Part shown: piece after piece, positions 21,271 to 30,498 of the stretch
How the letters are laid out: each line of letters opens with the position of its first letter
Numbering within the stretch: position 1 is the stretch's first letter
DNA from: Nitrosospira sp. Nsp14
GTDB taxonomy: Bacteria; Pseudomonadota; Gammaproteobacteria; Burkholderiales; Nitrosomonadaceae
Assembly: GCF_900113575.1 (NCBI RefSeq)
Contig: NZ_FOPV01000015.1
Location: 1 to 64,000 of the forward strand
Direction of reading: 5' to 3'
Length of the DNA stretch: 64,000 nt
Program-made: the position numbers and the translations under genes
Notes under the pieces: generated by a model
Databases searched by the model: none
What the model saw: the letters and a program-made list of their open reading frames with translations, nothing else
Told to the model about the DNA's origin: nothing

Positions 21271-21352
21271 AAGAAATAGCCGGGTAAGCGTAGCGCATTC
21301 CCGGCCATGCCGATCGCCGGTCAAACCCCGCCGGATCAGGACCGATGCTGCT

Positions 21353-22630
21353 TTATTGCGTCGTCCAGGAAAGATCGTACTGTTCGGGGAAGGGGCCCGC
21401 CTTGTAATCGATCGGGGCCTTTGGCTTGATACCTTCCCTCACAAGGACTTGGCGCACCATTTCGGGGATCATTTCCCGGCCGACGTACCGGCCCAGGCAT
21501 TCATGACTACCGAAACCGAAATGAAAGTAGTTATACCAGTTGCGCTGCGGCATGAATTCGTCGGGCTTGTCGAACGCGCGCTCATCGAACATGGCAGATA
21601 GCGTGACGGGCAGAACATGGCTACCGGTACGCAGCACTGTTTCATGATCGGTTCCTTTGGCCACCGCATAATCGCTCGCGGTGGTACGAAATAAGTACGG
21701 CGTGATAGGCACAAAACGCAGAGCTTCCCATACGTAGCCATCGAATTCTGCGGACGATTGCGCTTGTGCGGCAGTTTTTGCCTTGGCCACCCATTCCGGC
21801 CGATCCAGCAGATACTGCACGACCTGTGCAACCGCTTGCGCAGTGGTCTCGATAGCGCCGATCAATAGACCGCCCGCATTCAGTCCCAGGCGCTTTATAT
21901 CGAAATCCATCTGTTTCGGAAAATCGGTCCGCAACATTCTGGTGACGATATCGTCATCGAGACGCACCAAGGTAGAGAAGGTAAGTTCCTCCGCCTTGAC
22001 TTGCAGGGTGCGGCGGGCGATAAGCTCGACAATGAATTTACCCAGTTCTTTTGAAGTTTCGTTATGCTTGTCGATAATGTACTGCGACTTCTCGGGGGGT
22101 AGCAAATCGAAGGGCTGATTGTGAAAAGTGTCGACCTGATTCCAGTACGACCACTCGATCAAATCGCGGCGTTTCGCTCCGGTAAGTCCGAAATATTCCC
22201 GCACCAGCGTTGCCGGCACCATGCGGCAATAGCTGTTCACCAACTCGATATTGCCGCTGGCATTGTCAAGTATCTCCCTTGAGACATTCGCGACCATTTC
22301 TCGCACTTTTGGGAGATCGTCGCGATTCAGCATGGACTGCATGAGGGATTTCTCGCGTGTGTGCAGCGCGTCGTCGTCATGCATCATCAGGTAATCGGCC
22401 ATCTTTGGAGCATATGGCTGCACCGTGAATACCTTGGGCATGCTCAGCACTTCCCTGACCTCGTCGAAACGCGTGACCAGGGTAAATTTCGGCGTCACGA
22501 GAATGGGACGTTTTTGGCGTAATTCCTTGAAAAATGGTAGAGGTTCGGTATCAATCCAGCGCCGCGCGAGATATGATTTTTCTGTATCGGCAGCGGCGTC
22601 GTACTGCTCCAGGTAACTGGCTGTGCTCAT
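21353..22630 (-). CDS. cytochrome P450
   Basis: Soluble haem-thiolate monooxygenase-type protein of 425 residues with no signal peptide, so cytoplasmic. The haem-binding loop is FHFGFGSHECLG with ligand Cys378. The K-helix ExxR is in WEALRFVP, and the I-helix oxygen-activating segment is GAIETTAQA. ATG at 22630 has AGGGAG 6 bases upstream. It starts 57 bases after the dihaem cytochrome gene on the same strand, so both are probably one transcript. No ferredoxin or reductase gene is adjacent, so its electron source, if it needs one, lies elsewhere; it could also act on peroxides. Substrate not predictable from sequence by eye. Confidence 0.92.
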   Translation of the reverse strand: MSTASYLEQYDAAADTEKSYLARRWIDTEPLPFFKELRQKRPILVTPKFTLVTRFDEVREVLSMPKVFTVQPYAPKMADYLMMHDDDALHTREKSLMQSMLNRDDLPKVREMVANVSREILDNASGNIELVNSYCRMVPATLVREYFGLTGAKRRDLIEWSYWNQVDTFHNQPFDLLPPEKSQYIIDKHNETSKELGKFIVELIARRTLQVKAEELTFSTLVRLDDDIVTRMLRTDFPKQMDFDIKRLGLNAGGLLIGAIETTAQAVAQVVQYLLDRPEWVAKAKTAAQAQSSAEFDGYVWEALRFVPITPYLFRTTASDYAVAKGTDHETVLRTGSHVLPVTLSAMFDERAFDKPDEFMPQRNWYNYFHFGFGSHECLGRYVGREMIPEMVRQVLVREGIKPKAPIDYKAGPFPEQYDLSWTTQ

Positions 22631-22687
22631 CGGTGGCTCCCTATTAACTTTGTTATGGTAGTCGAAACAGAATCAAATTAATCGGAA

Positions 22688-24865
22688 TCATAGCGTTTTC
22701 AAATACTCGAGCAGATCCAGGCGCTCCTCCCTTGACATGGGGTACAGGCACTTGTCTTTAATGGATGCGTCCAAATCCTGATCCTTGATGGTTTCGTCGG
22801 CACACTGATCTTTGATTTTTTGATCCACCAGCCCATCAGCCTCATTGGCGAGGCGCCTCGCCCCGTATTCATGGCCGGCGTTGCTATTTCCTTTCGTATA
22901 GCCACCTTTATCGTCCTTGATCCCTTTGGTATTAAAGACAAAGCCGCCATAACCGCTACTCTTGAAGCCGACTTTCACGGGGTCGAATTCGCGCGAACCG
23001 ACTTCAAACTCGTCAGGACGGTACTCTCCGCCTTCCGGGTCGCCCGGACGTTTCTTCGGTAGCAATAAATCATAGAGGGTTGGAACGGACCCGTTATGCA
23101 AATAGGGTGCCGTTGCCCAGATGCCATTCAGCGGCCGGGATTTATACGATTTGAGCGATGCGACGGGATTGGCGGTGGTATCCGGATCGTAATCACCGTG
23201 CTTGATGGAAGCCTTGATTTTATTGTCGCGATAACCGGTCGACAGATTGTAGGCCCACTCGATCCAACGCTGTAGAAACCACTTATCGGGTTCCGGGGTT
23301 GCGATGACACCCTGAGTAACCCGGGTCAGCAGCGCTGAAACCGGTGCCCGGCGGTCGATCAGGATATCGCCGACACTGACGTTTACATACTGGTTGCGCA
23401 AGATACCGGAGAAACCCTGGTAATTTACGCTGTTTTCAGCCATTTGGGCGTCCGTCCCCGTGTCGGTGGCTCGCGCCATGTGTGCCACGACACGTCGGTC
23501 CGGGTCGTCCCGCACAATTCGCGTGTGGCAGCTCACGCAATGTTTGTTGAACAGCGATCTGCCATTCGCGAGAAGAGTCTTGTCGACTGGTGGAAGTATA
23601 TGCTCCGGCCAGACCGGCGATTGCAACTGCCACAGGCGTGATTCGATACGACGAAGATTAAGGACATTGACTGATGATTTATAGCTGATATGGTTTCCGT
23701 AGAAACCCGTTCCGGCGACGAGAGAGGATATCGAGAATCCCTTGCGTTCCGACCAGTCCAGCGTACCGAAAACGCCGATCGCTTCCCCGGCATTGCGTCC
23801 AATTGCTTTCAAACCCGAATTTTCAGTCAACCCGTTCCATTGGACGTAATCATGCTGAGGCGTGTCCCACAGGAAGGGGTAGCTGACCGGTGCATTGGGT
23901 GCGTTGAACAGCTTCTTTCTCAGGCGTCCGAGCGATTCCCACTCATTATTCTTGCCCAAAGTCTTCAAAAGGTTGGCCAGGATTTGATCGCGCTCGGCTC
24001 CAGTAAGGATGTTGTCGCCGTCAGGGCCCAATATCGTCTCCAATTCCTCCTGACTTATCGCCCCTGGCCTGACTATTCGTGGGTCGCGCAACAGCTCTCG
24101 CAGCTCTCTTGCCGTAATGATGTGCTCCAGCACCCGATTGTAAATGCGTCCGAAGGCGTCCAGCCGTGCGTATCCGTAGTGGGTCGTACTGTAGTTTATG
24201 GTGATGTAATTGGCTAGGCGGTCGGTATATTTCCTGAGGTCGGCGTTGACGTCGGCTTCAGTTTTGTATGCCCCCCGTGCCATTACATTTTTCACGAATC
24301 GCTCACGCGCACCGTCATTTTCCAGCGTTGCTTTCAAGGCGCGTACCATATCGGCCATGAAGGTTTCCATATCCGCGCCTGCCGGTCCCCCATCAATACG
24401 GATACCTTTTCCCTGATAATTTATCTGGGTGGTATGACAGGCAGCGCATGTCAGACCGATATAATCATTGCCTTTGTAGGTGTCTTTAACGAATCCGACT
24501 GGTAGTCCGTCCGGGTTGCTCGAAGTCGGTTTTTGCGGAAGATACCGGTAGCGATTCATGTTGTCGTTGGATCGAAACGGCTCGGAATCGCCTTTTTTCT
24601 CCAGTACCATGAAGAAATCGTAGGGCAGCATGTTCGATCCCTGCGTTACGGTATAGAACCATAAACTGTCCGCAGGCTTCCAGTTCTGTGGGAGATACTC
24701 CACTGTGCCAAAGTGATCGCCAAAGATATCCTGCTTCACCGTTGTTGCGCCCCGGTCCGGATCAGTGTCAAGCGATGCGCACGCGGGCAGGAGGGCGATG
24801 ACAACAAATAATAAAGGAACAAGGAATACGCGCCGGTTTTCCGACGCGACGAAACACTGTTTCAA
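22688..24865 (-). CDS. RoxA-like dihaem cytochrome c lipoprotein
   Basis: A secreted c-type cytochrome with two haem sites: CAACH (bases 24434-24448) and CVSCH (23525-23539). The N-terminal WFYTVTQGSNMLPYDFF segment and the late RPLNGIWATAPYLHNGSVPT segment are, from memory, characteristic of the RoxA/RoxB rubber-oxygenase branch of the dihaem peroxidase superfamily. The lipobox ALLPAC-AS indicates a lipid-anchored protein. The start used is a TTG with AAGGGGG 5 bases upstream, giving 725 residues and a compact lipoprotein signal. ATGs at 24910 and 24928 are in frame but weaker, and a TATAAT overlaps the latter. Precedes the P450 gene. It could be a peroxidase or a dioxygenase; substrate unknown. 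Confidence 0.85.
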   Translation of the reverse strand: MKQCFVASENRRVFLVPLLFVVIALLPACASLDTDPDRGATTVKQDIFGDHFGTVEYLPQNWKPADSLWFYTVTQGSNMLPYDFFMVLEKKGDSEPFRSNDNMNRYRYLPQKPTSSNPDGLPVGFVKDTYKGNDYIGLTCAACHTTQINYQGKGIRIDGGPAGADMETFMADMVRALKATLENDGARERFVKNVMARGAYKTEADVNADLRKYTDRLANYITINYSTTHYGYARLDAFGRIYNRVLEHIITARELRELLRDPRIVRPGAISQEELETILGPDGDNILTGAERDQILANLLKTLGKNNEWESLGRLRKKLFNAPNAPVSYPFLWDTPQHDYVQWNGLTENSGLKAIGRNAGEAIGVFGTLDWSERKGFSISSLVAGTGFYGNHISYKSSVNVLNLRRIESRLWQLQSPVWPEHILPPVDKTLLANGRSLFNKHCVSCHTRIVRDDPDRRVVAHMARATDTGTDAQMAENSVNYQGFSGILRNQYVNVSVGDILIDRRAPVSALLTRVTQGVIATPEPDKWFLQRWIEWAYNLSTGYRDNKIKASIKHGDYDPDTTANPVASLKSYKSRPLNGIWATAPYLHNGSVPTLYDLLLPKKRPGDPEGGEYRPDEFEVGSREFDPVKVGFKSSGYGGFVFNTKGIKDDKGGYTKGNSNAGHEYGARRLANEADGLVDQKIKDQCADETIKDQDLDASIKDKCLYPMSREERLDLLEYLKTL

Positions 24866-24926
24866 AGCGACCCCCTTCTGACCGAGATGATTAAAGATGA
24901 GCAAGAGCATGGTTCCTATTCCATTC

Positions 24927-24932
24927 ATTATA
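24927..24932 (-). promoter_or_regulatory. possible -10 element for the cytochrome/P450 operon
   Basis: The reverse strand reads TATAAT here, overlapping the first bases of the most upstream in-frame ATG (24928). If used, transcription would begin downstream of that ATG and the gene would start at 24910 or at the TTG at 24865. The -35 region is weak. Confidence 0.3.
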
Positions 24933-25576
24933 GTGGATTCCCCGCCAAAACCAGGCAGCTAACGAAATTTACTGTTGAGATTCAAGCTGGACCTGACGTC
25001 TCGCTCGACTCGACTGGCCGGTAACAACCAGTGCTGAAAAGCCGCTACAAGGGGGCGATTTTGCATCAGCGGCGAGAGAAGTACCGAATGTTACGCGCAG
25101 ATGCAACGAGCCTGTTTAACCTACGGTCGGGAAGGCACAAATCTGAAGCAGAGGGAAAACTTTTAACCGTCGTTACACTCCAACGAGGGGAAATTTCCTC
25201 CGCTCCGGCATTCGTATCGCCAGATGCAACCGACATGCGTGATGGGCATGGGCAAGCTTCCCGGTCTTGTACTAAAGCGTTTATCCGGTTCCAGGCTCGT
25301 CCTGCGGAGGACGGGTTCAGGCTATAATTTTAGGCGGCGGTAAACGGTCCCGCCAAAACCCGGATTCCTGGACCGAGCGGGTGTACGGTTTTACTGCCAT
25401 GAATCACGAAGTTTCACCTGTAGCAAAAACTCATAGGAAGGGTTGCGGTCAGCTAGCGCAGTTCACAAGCGCGCTCGTATCCCGGCGCGCAGGGCCCGCA
25501 CTTTGCGGTATGTGGTCATCTGTGTGCAACCGGCAGTTCCCGAAACTTGTTTCTTAATTCGTAGGCTCTCCTAACA
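24933..25576. other. long intergenic region upstream of RNB gene
   Basis: About 640 bases between two divergent genes. It holds a small perfect hairpin (CGTCCT/AGGACG, 25298-25313) followed by TATAAT at 25323-25328. A short open frame of 52 codons (25399-25557) begins at an ATG without a good ribosome-binding site. No known RNA or protein is recognised. Base composition here is mixed and codon structure absent, so it is probably regulatory. Confidence 0.4.
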
Positions 25577-27430
25577 TTGAACGTTTTTTACGAAGAGGAA
25601 GGCACTTTTAAAGTAGGTTCGGTCCTCGCCGACAATACGACGTCGCTTCACGTAGAGGCGCCACACGGCAAGCGCGCAAAAATAAAAGCGGCTTCGGTGC
25701 TGCTGCGCTTTGACGCACCATCTCTGTCAGAGTTTATGGATGTTGCGCAAAAAACCGCGGAGAATCTGGACCCGAATTTTCTTTGGGAGTGCTGCGAGAG
25801 TGAAGCGGAGTTCGCCAGCGATACGCTGGCTGCGGATTATTTTGGTCACGCAGCGACGCCTGAGGAAGCAGCGGCGGTGTTGATCCGGCTACATAGTGCG
25901 CCCATGTATTTTTATAAGAAGGGACGCGGGAGATATAAGGCTGCACCACCCAAAGCACTTGAAGCAGCGCTTGCGAGTCAGGAAAAAAAACGCCGGCAGG
26001 CGGAACAGCAGGCGCGCTATATCGAGCTCCTGGAAAAATTTACGCTACCAGAAGAATTCAAGCCAGCGCTTTTCAATCTGCTTTACCGGCCCGACAAGAA
26101 TACAGTCGAGTGGAAGGCGCTCGAAACAGCTTGCGCCTCAACCAAGCTGAGCGTTTCCCAACTGCTTGAGAAGTGTGGGGCAATACCTTCTACGCATGAC
26201 TATCATCTCAACCGTTTTCTGCTTGAGCATTTTCCCGCAGGCACGGGCTTTGGAAGCGTCGATGCCGGCGAGTTGATCGATCCGGTCGATTTACCAGTTT
26301 CGGATGTGATGGCATTCAGCATAGATGATGTCACCACAACCGAGATTGACGATGCGTTTTCCGTCACGCCGCTGACTTTAGGCAGCTTCCGTATCGGTAT
26401 TCATATTGCGATCCCGACATTGGGTATTCCCCCAGGCTCGCCGCTGGATGCAGCAGCGGCACAGCGTCTGTCCACAGTGTATCTCCCTGGCTACAAGATC
26501 ACCATGCTGCCCGAAGCCGTGATACAGCATTATACGCTGTGCGAACAGAGGGTGTGTCCGGCGCTTTCGATGTATCTGGACGTGGCGGACGACTTTACGA
26601 TCATCTCGACAAACAGCCGCATCGAACAGGTGAGAGTGGCCGCCAACCTGAGACACGACACTTTGGAGGAGCACTTCAACGAATCGAGTCTGGCAAGCGG
26701 TAACGTCGATCACCCTTTCGGCAAGGAATTGTTCACGTTATGGAAATTTGCGTGCAAGATGGAGGCCACACGCGGAAAGGCCAACGACAGCAATAACGAA
26801 AAGATCGATTACAATTTCAGTGTTACGAATGACCGTATTGCAATCGGCCAACGCCGGCGTGGGTCGCCGATGGATAAGGTGGTGTCGGAGCTGATGATTT
26901 ATGTGAATTCCGAATGGGGCAGGGAACTCGCGAACCACAGCATCGTCGGCATCTATCGCAGCCAGGGTAACGGAAAGGTGAGGATGAGCACTTCTCCTGC
27001 GCCTCATCAGGGTCTGGGGGTTGCTCAATATGCCTGGATCAGCTCTCCCATGCGCCGTTACGTCGATTTCATCAATCAGCGCCAACTGGTTGCCCTTTTG
27101 CGTGGAGAACCGCCGCCTTACGCAAGAGATTGCGAAAGTTTGAAAACATCCATGCGCGATTTTGAGCTCGCATACGACATATATGGGGATTTTCAGCGCA
27201 GCATGGAACGCTATTGGTGCTTGCGCTGGCTATTGCAGGAAAACGTCGTGGCGATGAGCGGACAGGTATTGAAAGAAAATCTGGTCAGATTCGATCGGTT
27301 GCCGCTGGTTGCACGCGTATCCTCGCTCCCTGAGCTGCCTCCGGAAACGAATATTGAAATAGAGGTTTCCCAGATCGACTTGCTGGAACTCACCTTCCAC
27401 GCCAAATTCCTGCGGAAATTGCAGTCATAA
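25577..27430 (+). CDS. RNB-domain (RNase II/R-type) exoribonuclease
   Basis: Likely a 3'-5' exoribonuclease acting on RNA in the cytoplasm. The 617-residue protein has the RNB catalytic centre near residues 244-260 (SIDDVTTTEIDDAFSV), where the clustered aspartates bind magnesium. Later come YLPGYKITMLPE and, near residue 490, YAWISSPMRRYVDFINQRQL, the conserved RNB C-terminal element. There is no obvious S1 domain at the end, unlike RNase R. The start is a TTG; no nearby ATG would keep the N-terminal domain. Followed 84 bases later by a tonB-like gene, a common betaproteobacterial pairing before aroE and mtgA. Confidence 0.88.
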   Translation: MNVFYEEEGTFKVGSVLADNTTSLHVEAPHGKRAKIKAASVLLRFDAPSLSEFMDVAQKTAENLDPNFLWECCESEAEFASDTLAADYFGHAATPEEAAAVLIRLHSAPMYFYKKGRGRYKAAPPKALEAALASQEKKRRQAEQQARYIELLEKFTLPEEFKPALFNLLYRPDKNTVEWKALETACASTKLSVSQLLEKCGAIPSTHDYHLNRFLLEHFPAGTGFGSVDAGELIDPVDLPVSDVMAFSIDDVTTTEIDDAFSVTPLTLGSFRIGIHIAIPTLGIPPGSPLDAAAAQRLSTVYLPGYKITMLPEAVIQHYTLCEQRVCPALSMYLDVADDFTIISTNSRIEQVRVAANLRHDTLEEHFNESSLASGNVDHPFGKELFTLWKFACKMEATRGKANDSNNEKIDYNFSVTNDRIAIGQRRRGSPMDKVVSELMIYVNSEWGRELANHSIVGIYRSQGNGKVRMSTSPAPHQGLGVAQYAWISSPMRRYVDFINQRQLVALLRGEPPPYARDCESLKTSMRDFELAYDIYGDFQRSMERYWCLRWLLQENVVAMSGQVLKENLVRFDRLPLVARVSSLPELPPETNIEIEVSQIDLLELTFHAKFLRKLQS

Positions 27431-27514
27431 ATGGGCGAGTTGCTGTGACGGGCGGGCGGTTATTGTTTACAATGACGGCACTTCTACCGCCTGATTCGCG
27501 TACTCCTTTCAGAT

Positions 27515-28426
27515 TTGAGCGCTGTCCCCACCATCTCCGGCCCTGGTTCCCAGATACCCCCTGGCGGGATGTTCGGGACGTCGTCGCGCCTGAACGTGGC
27601 AATATTCCTGTCAGTTATTCTGCACGCCATAGTGTTGTTCGGTGTCAATTTCCAGTTTCCATCGACAAAGAATGAGCACGCCGCTCTCCCGCTGGAGGTG
27701 GTGCTGATAAACCGAAATTCGATCTCAAGACCTAATAAGGGCAACGCGCAGGCCAATCTGAATGGCAGGGTCAATCCTGATCGCAGCAGCGGTACCAAAA
27801 TGCCTTTTCCGTCCGCTCCACAGCACAAACGCATGGTGGACGGGGAGTCAGCCTGGCAAGAAACGGAACAATTTGAACAGGAAGCGCAGCAACAGATTAC
27901 TGCGCCCGATAGCGAAGAGAGGACGTACCCATCTGATCCCTTTGCGGTTCAGCCGGAACAGAACCAGAACATCGGCGATGCGACTGATCTGGTTCAGCGC
28001 AGCCTTGAGATCGCCCGGCTGGAAGCCCAGGCTTCCCGTGGCTATGACGCCTACCAAAAGCCGCCCAAACGCAAATTCATCGGGGCGCGCACCCAGGACT
28101 ACCGCTTTGCGCGTTACGTTGAGGATTGGCGCCTCAAAGTGGAACGCATCGGGAATCTTAACTACCCTGAGGCAGCCAAACGAGAGAAGCTTTATGGAAG
28201 CCTGCAGCTGACCGTGGGTATAAAGTCTGATGGTGGCCTGGAATCGGTCGAGATCAACCGGCCGTCGGGAAAAAAGATGCTGGATGAAGCAGCGGTGCGG
28301 ATTGTAAAACTGGCCGGGCAAAACGGATTCGCTCCGTTTCCGCCTGACATCAGCCGCGATATCGACGTTCTGCATATTACCCGCACCTGGGTATTTACCC
28401 GCGCCGATCAACTGGCGAGTGAATGA
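27515..28426 (+). CDS. TonB-family energy transducer-like protein
   Basis: A 303-residue protein with one membrane span near the N-terminus (about residues 27-47, NVAIFLSVILHAIVLFGVNF), a Pro/Gln/Glu-rich middle and a C-terminal TonB-like domain (LQLTVGIKSDGGLESVEINRPSGKK, then DEAAVRIVKLA). This topology links the inner membrane to outer-membrane receptors. No exbB or exbD is adjacent, so it may not be the main iron-uptake TonB. The TTG start at 27515 lacks a strong ribosome-binding site; an ATG at 27569 is an alternative that keeps the membrane span. Confidence 0.82.
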   Translation: MSAVPTISGPGSQIPPGGMFGTSSRLNVAIFLSVILHAIVLFGVNFQFPSTKNEHAALPLEVVLINRNSISRPNKGNAQANLNGRVNPDRSSGTKMPFPSAPQHKRMVDGESAWQETEQFEQEAQQQITAPDSEERTYPSDPFAVQPEQNQNIGDATDLVQRSLEIARLEAQASRGYDAYQKPPKRKFIGARTQDYRFARYVEDWRLKVERIGNLNYPEAAKREKLYGSLQLTVGIKSDGGLESVEINRPSGKKMLDEAAVRIVKLAGQNGFAPFPPDISRDIDVLHITRTWVFTRADQLASE

Positions 28427-28566
28427 CCGCCGTATCGCCGGGTCGGAGCGCGCAGAATGTCCTTGGCCCAGTCTGACGTTCCCGCAGGAAAACTGAATTC
28501 CGATGCTGGGCGATTATGCCCAGCAGGGCAAGCGCATCGACGACTTATTCAGAAGCTTCTTGTACG

Positions 28567-29394
28567 TTGAATAATGTTGACCTCTATGCCGTTATCGGCA
28601 ACCCCGTGGCTCACAGCAAGTCGCCGCTGATCCATGCGGCATTCGCACGGCAAACCGGTCAGAGCATGCGTTACGAGGCGATACTTGCTCCGGAGCATGC
28701 CTTCTCAGCTACTGTTGCAAGTTTCGCGCAGCGTGGCGGAAAAGGCTTGAATGTGACCGTTCCATTCAAGCTGGAAGCCTGCAAGCTCGCCGATCGGCTG
28801 ACCGAGCGAGCCGAGGCTGCGCAGGCGGTTAACACGCTTGCATTCGGTTATAACTTTATTCTGGGCGATAATACCGACGGCGCGGGGTTGGTACGCGACA
28901 TCTCAGGCAACCTGCAATTTCCGCTCCGCGCGGCCCGGATTCTGCTCATGGGAGCGGGTGGAGCTGCTCGGGGAGTATTGCTGCCGTTGCTGCAACACCA
29001 GCCACGCATGCTCATGATCGTAAATCGTAGTCGGCCGAGAGGGAACGAGTTGCAGGAACGGTTTTCCCGCTACGGAGCGGTAATGTCGTGCGATTATGCC
29101 GATCTTCGAGGCCAGCAGTTTGATCTTGTCATCAACTCCACCTCCGCCAGCCTCAAGGGGCAATTGCCTGCTCTGCCGTCGGGTATCTTCGCCGAAGGCG
29201 CCCTGGCGTATGACATGATGTACGGGACCGGGCATACGCCGTTTCTGCAATTCGCGCAGGAGCAGGGCGCGGCGCGATTTGTTGATGGCCTGGGCATGCT
29301 GATTGAGCAAGCGGCCGAATCCTTTTTCATATGGCGGGGGATCAGGCCAAAAACGGCTCCGGTCATCGAGATGCTCAGATCTCAGCCGAGATAG
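28567..29394 (+). CDS. aroE: shikimate dehydrogenase (NADP)
   Basis: Reduces 3-dehydroshikimate in aromatic amino-acid synthesis. Motifs from the start used: SKSPLIH at 18-24, NVTVPFK with catalytic Lys68, NTDGAG with Asp104, and the nucleotide-binding GAGGAARGV. The TTG at 28567 gives 275 residues and aligns with the short N-terminus of E. coli AroE as I recall it. An ATG at 28516 would add 17 residues unlike the family. mtgA begins 8 bases after the stop, so the two are surely cotranscribed. Confidence 0.94.
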   Translation: MNNVDLYAVIGNPVAHSKSPLIHAAFARQTGQSMRYEAILAPEHAFSATVASFAQRGGKGLNVTVPFKLEACKLADRLTERAEAAQAVNTLAFGYNFILGDNTDGAGLVRDISGNLQFPLRAARILLMGAGGAARGVLLPLLQHQPRMLMIVNRSRPRGNELQERFSRYGAVMSCDYADLRGQQFDLVINSTSASLKGQLPALPSGIFAEGALAYDMMYGTGHTPFLQFAQEQGAARFVDGLGMLIEQAAESFFIWRGIRPKTAPVIEMLRSQPR

Positions 29395-29402
29395 TCTGAA
29401 GC

Positions 29403-30098
29403 GTGCGATTCCTCAAGCGTTGGTTTCTGCGTCTCTTTCTCCTTTTCCTGGCAGCGGTTCTGGCTTACCAGCTGTGGATATTTGGCCACGTGGTTTACTG
29501 GAACGCTTACAACCCTTCCAGCACCGCTTTTATGCGCGACCGGTTGGGTTCGCTACAACAGAAAAATCCCGCGGCGATGTTACGCGTGCGCTGGGTACCC
29601 TACGAGCAGATAGCGCAAAGCCTCAAGCGAGCGGTTATCGCGGCCGAGGATGGCAAGTTCCCGGACCACGAAGGTTTTGATTTCGATGCCATGCAAAAAG
29701 CCTACCAGAAAAACCTACAAAAAGGCCGCGTAGTTGCGGGTGGTTCAACCATCAGTCAGCAACTCGCCAAAAATCTGTTCCTTTCCGGAGAGAAGACCCC
29801 TGGGCGCAAACTCCAGGAGGCCGTTATCACCTTTATGCTGGAAAAAGTAATGTCCAAACGAAGAATACTAGAGATCTATCTGAACGTGATTGAATGGGGC
29901 AACGGCGTCTTTGGTGCGGAGGCGGCCACCCGCTATTATTACGGCGTTTCAGCATCTTCCCTCAGCGCGGAACAATCCGCTCGTCTTGCCGCCATGATTC
30001 CCAATCCCCGGTTTTATGACCTTAATCGCAACACGCCCTGGTTGTTGAAGAAAACCGGAATCATTCTTAGGCGAATGCCGTCGGCAACCGTTCCCTGA
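29403..30098 (+). CDS. mtgA: monofunctional peptidoglycan glycosyltransferase MtgA
   Basis: Inner-membrane glycosyltransferase (GT51) that polymerises lipid II into glycan chains. One N-terminal membrane span (about residues 8-28) anchors it. The catalytic Glu82 lies in AAEDGKFPDHEGFD, and GGSTISQQLAKNLFLS at 113-128 is the second family motif, followed by KRRILEIYLNVIEWG. No transpeptidase domain follows, and 231 residues fits MtgA. GTG start, 8 bases after aroE. Confidence 0.95.
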   Translation: MRFLKRWFLRLFLLFLAAVLAYQLWIFGHVVYWNAYNPSSTAFMRDRLGSLQQKNPAAMLRVRWVPYEQIAQSLKRAVIAAEDGKFPDHEGFDFDAMQKAYQKNLQKGRVVAGGSTISQQLAKNLFLSGEKTPGRKLQEAVITFMLEKVMSKRRILEIYLNVIEWGNGVFGAEAATRYYYGVSASSLSAEQSARLAAMIPNPRFYDLNRNTPWLLKKTGIILRRMPSATVP

Positions 30099-30498
30099 CA
30101 TTTCGGTTCGTCCACACTCCCCGAATACCCGCTTTGAGTTCGCTCCCCTCCCTGTCATAATACCTGCCCTCGTTTTCCGACAATCAGACAATCCTATCTC
30201 GTCCGGGGAAACGGGAACAAGCTCTAGCGGAGCGGCCTGCTGGTAAAATCCGACATGCTGGCCGATCACTCGCGAAGACCTAACTCGCCTTAATTATCTT
30301 AATAGCGGTATCAGGCGCGCAATACGGCGGTGAAGCCCTTTTTAATCGCACTCCGAGAGGAATAGCGGTTGCGGGGAGATAATCCGCTTCAGGCGTCTGC
30401 GAAGAAAAATGGTGTTGCGCGGCCAGCGCATACTCCATCATAGGGCTGCCGTTGCGTCCGCGCTCGGCTTGTGCAGAGGTTTCCAAAGGCTATCCGCC
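30099..30498. other. intergenic region upstream of mgtE
   Basis: A 400-base stretch with no recognised gene. I looked for a magnesium riboswitch (M-box) because mgtE follows, but could not recognise its conserved core. AATAGCGGT occurs twice (near 30300 and 30360). The mgtE ribosome-binding site AAAGG lies just before 30490. Confidence 0.4.

Noticed and set aside
25031-25327. Forward frame of 98 codons before the RNB gene
   Set aside because: No ribosome-binding site, no domain and a charge pattern unlike a folded protein; treated as intergenic.
25298-25328. Terminator or tRNA-like fold before the RNB gene
   Set aside because: Only a 6-bp stem is present, with no T-run and no cloverleaf or T-loop sequence.
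30099-30498. Magnesium riboswitch (M-box) upstream of mgtE
   Set aside because: The conserved core could not be recognised by eye; a covariance-model search would be needed.
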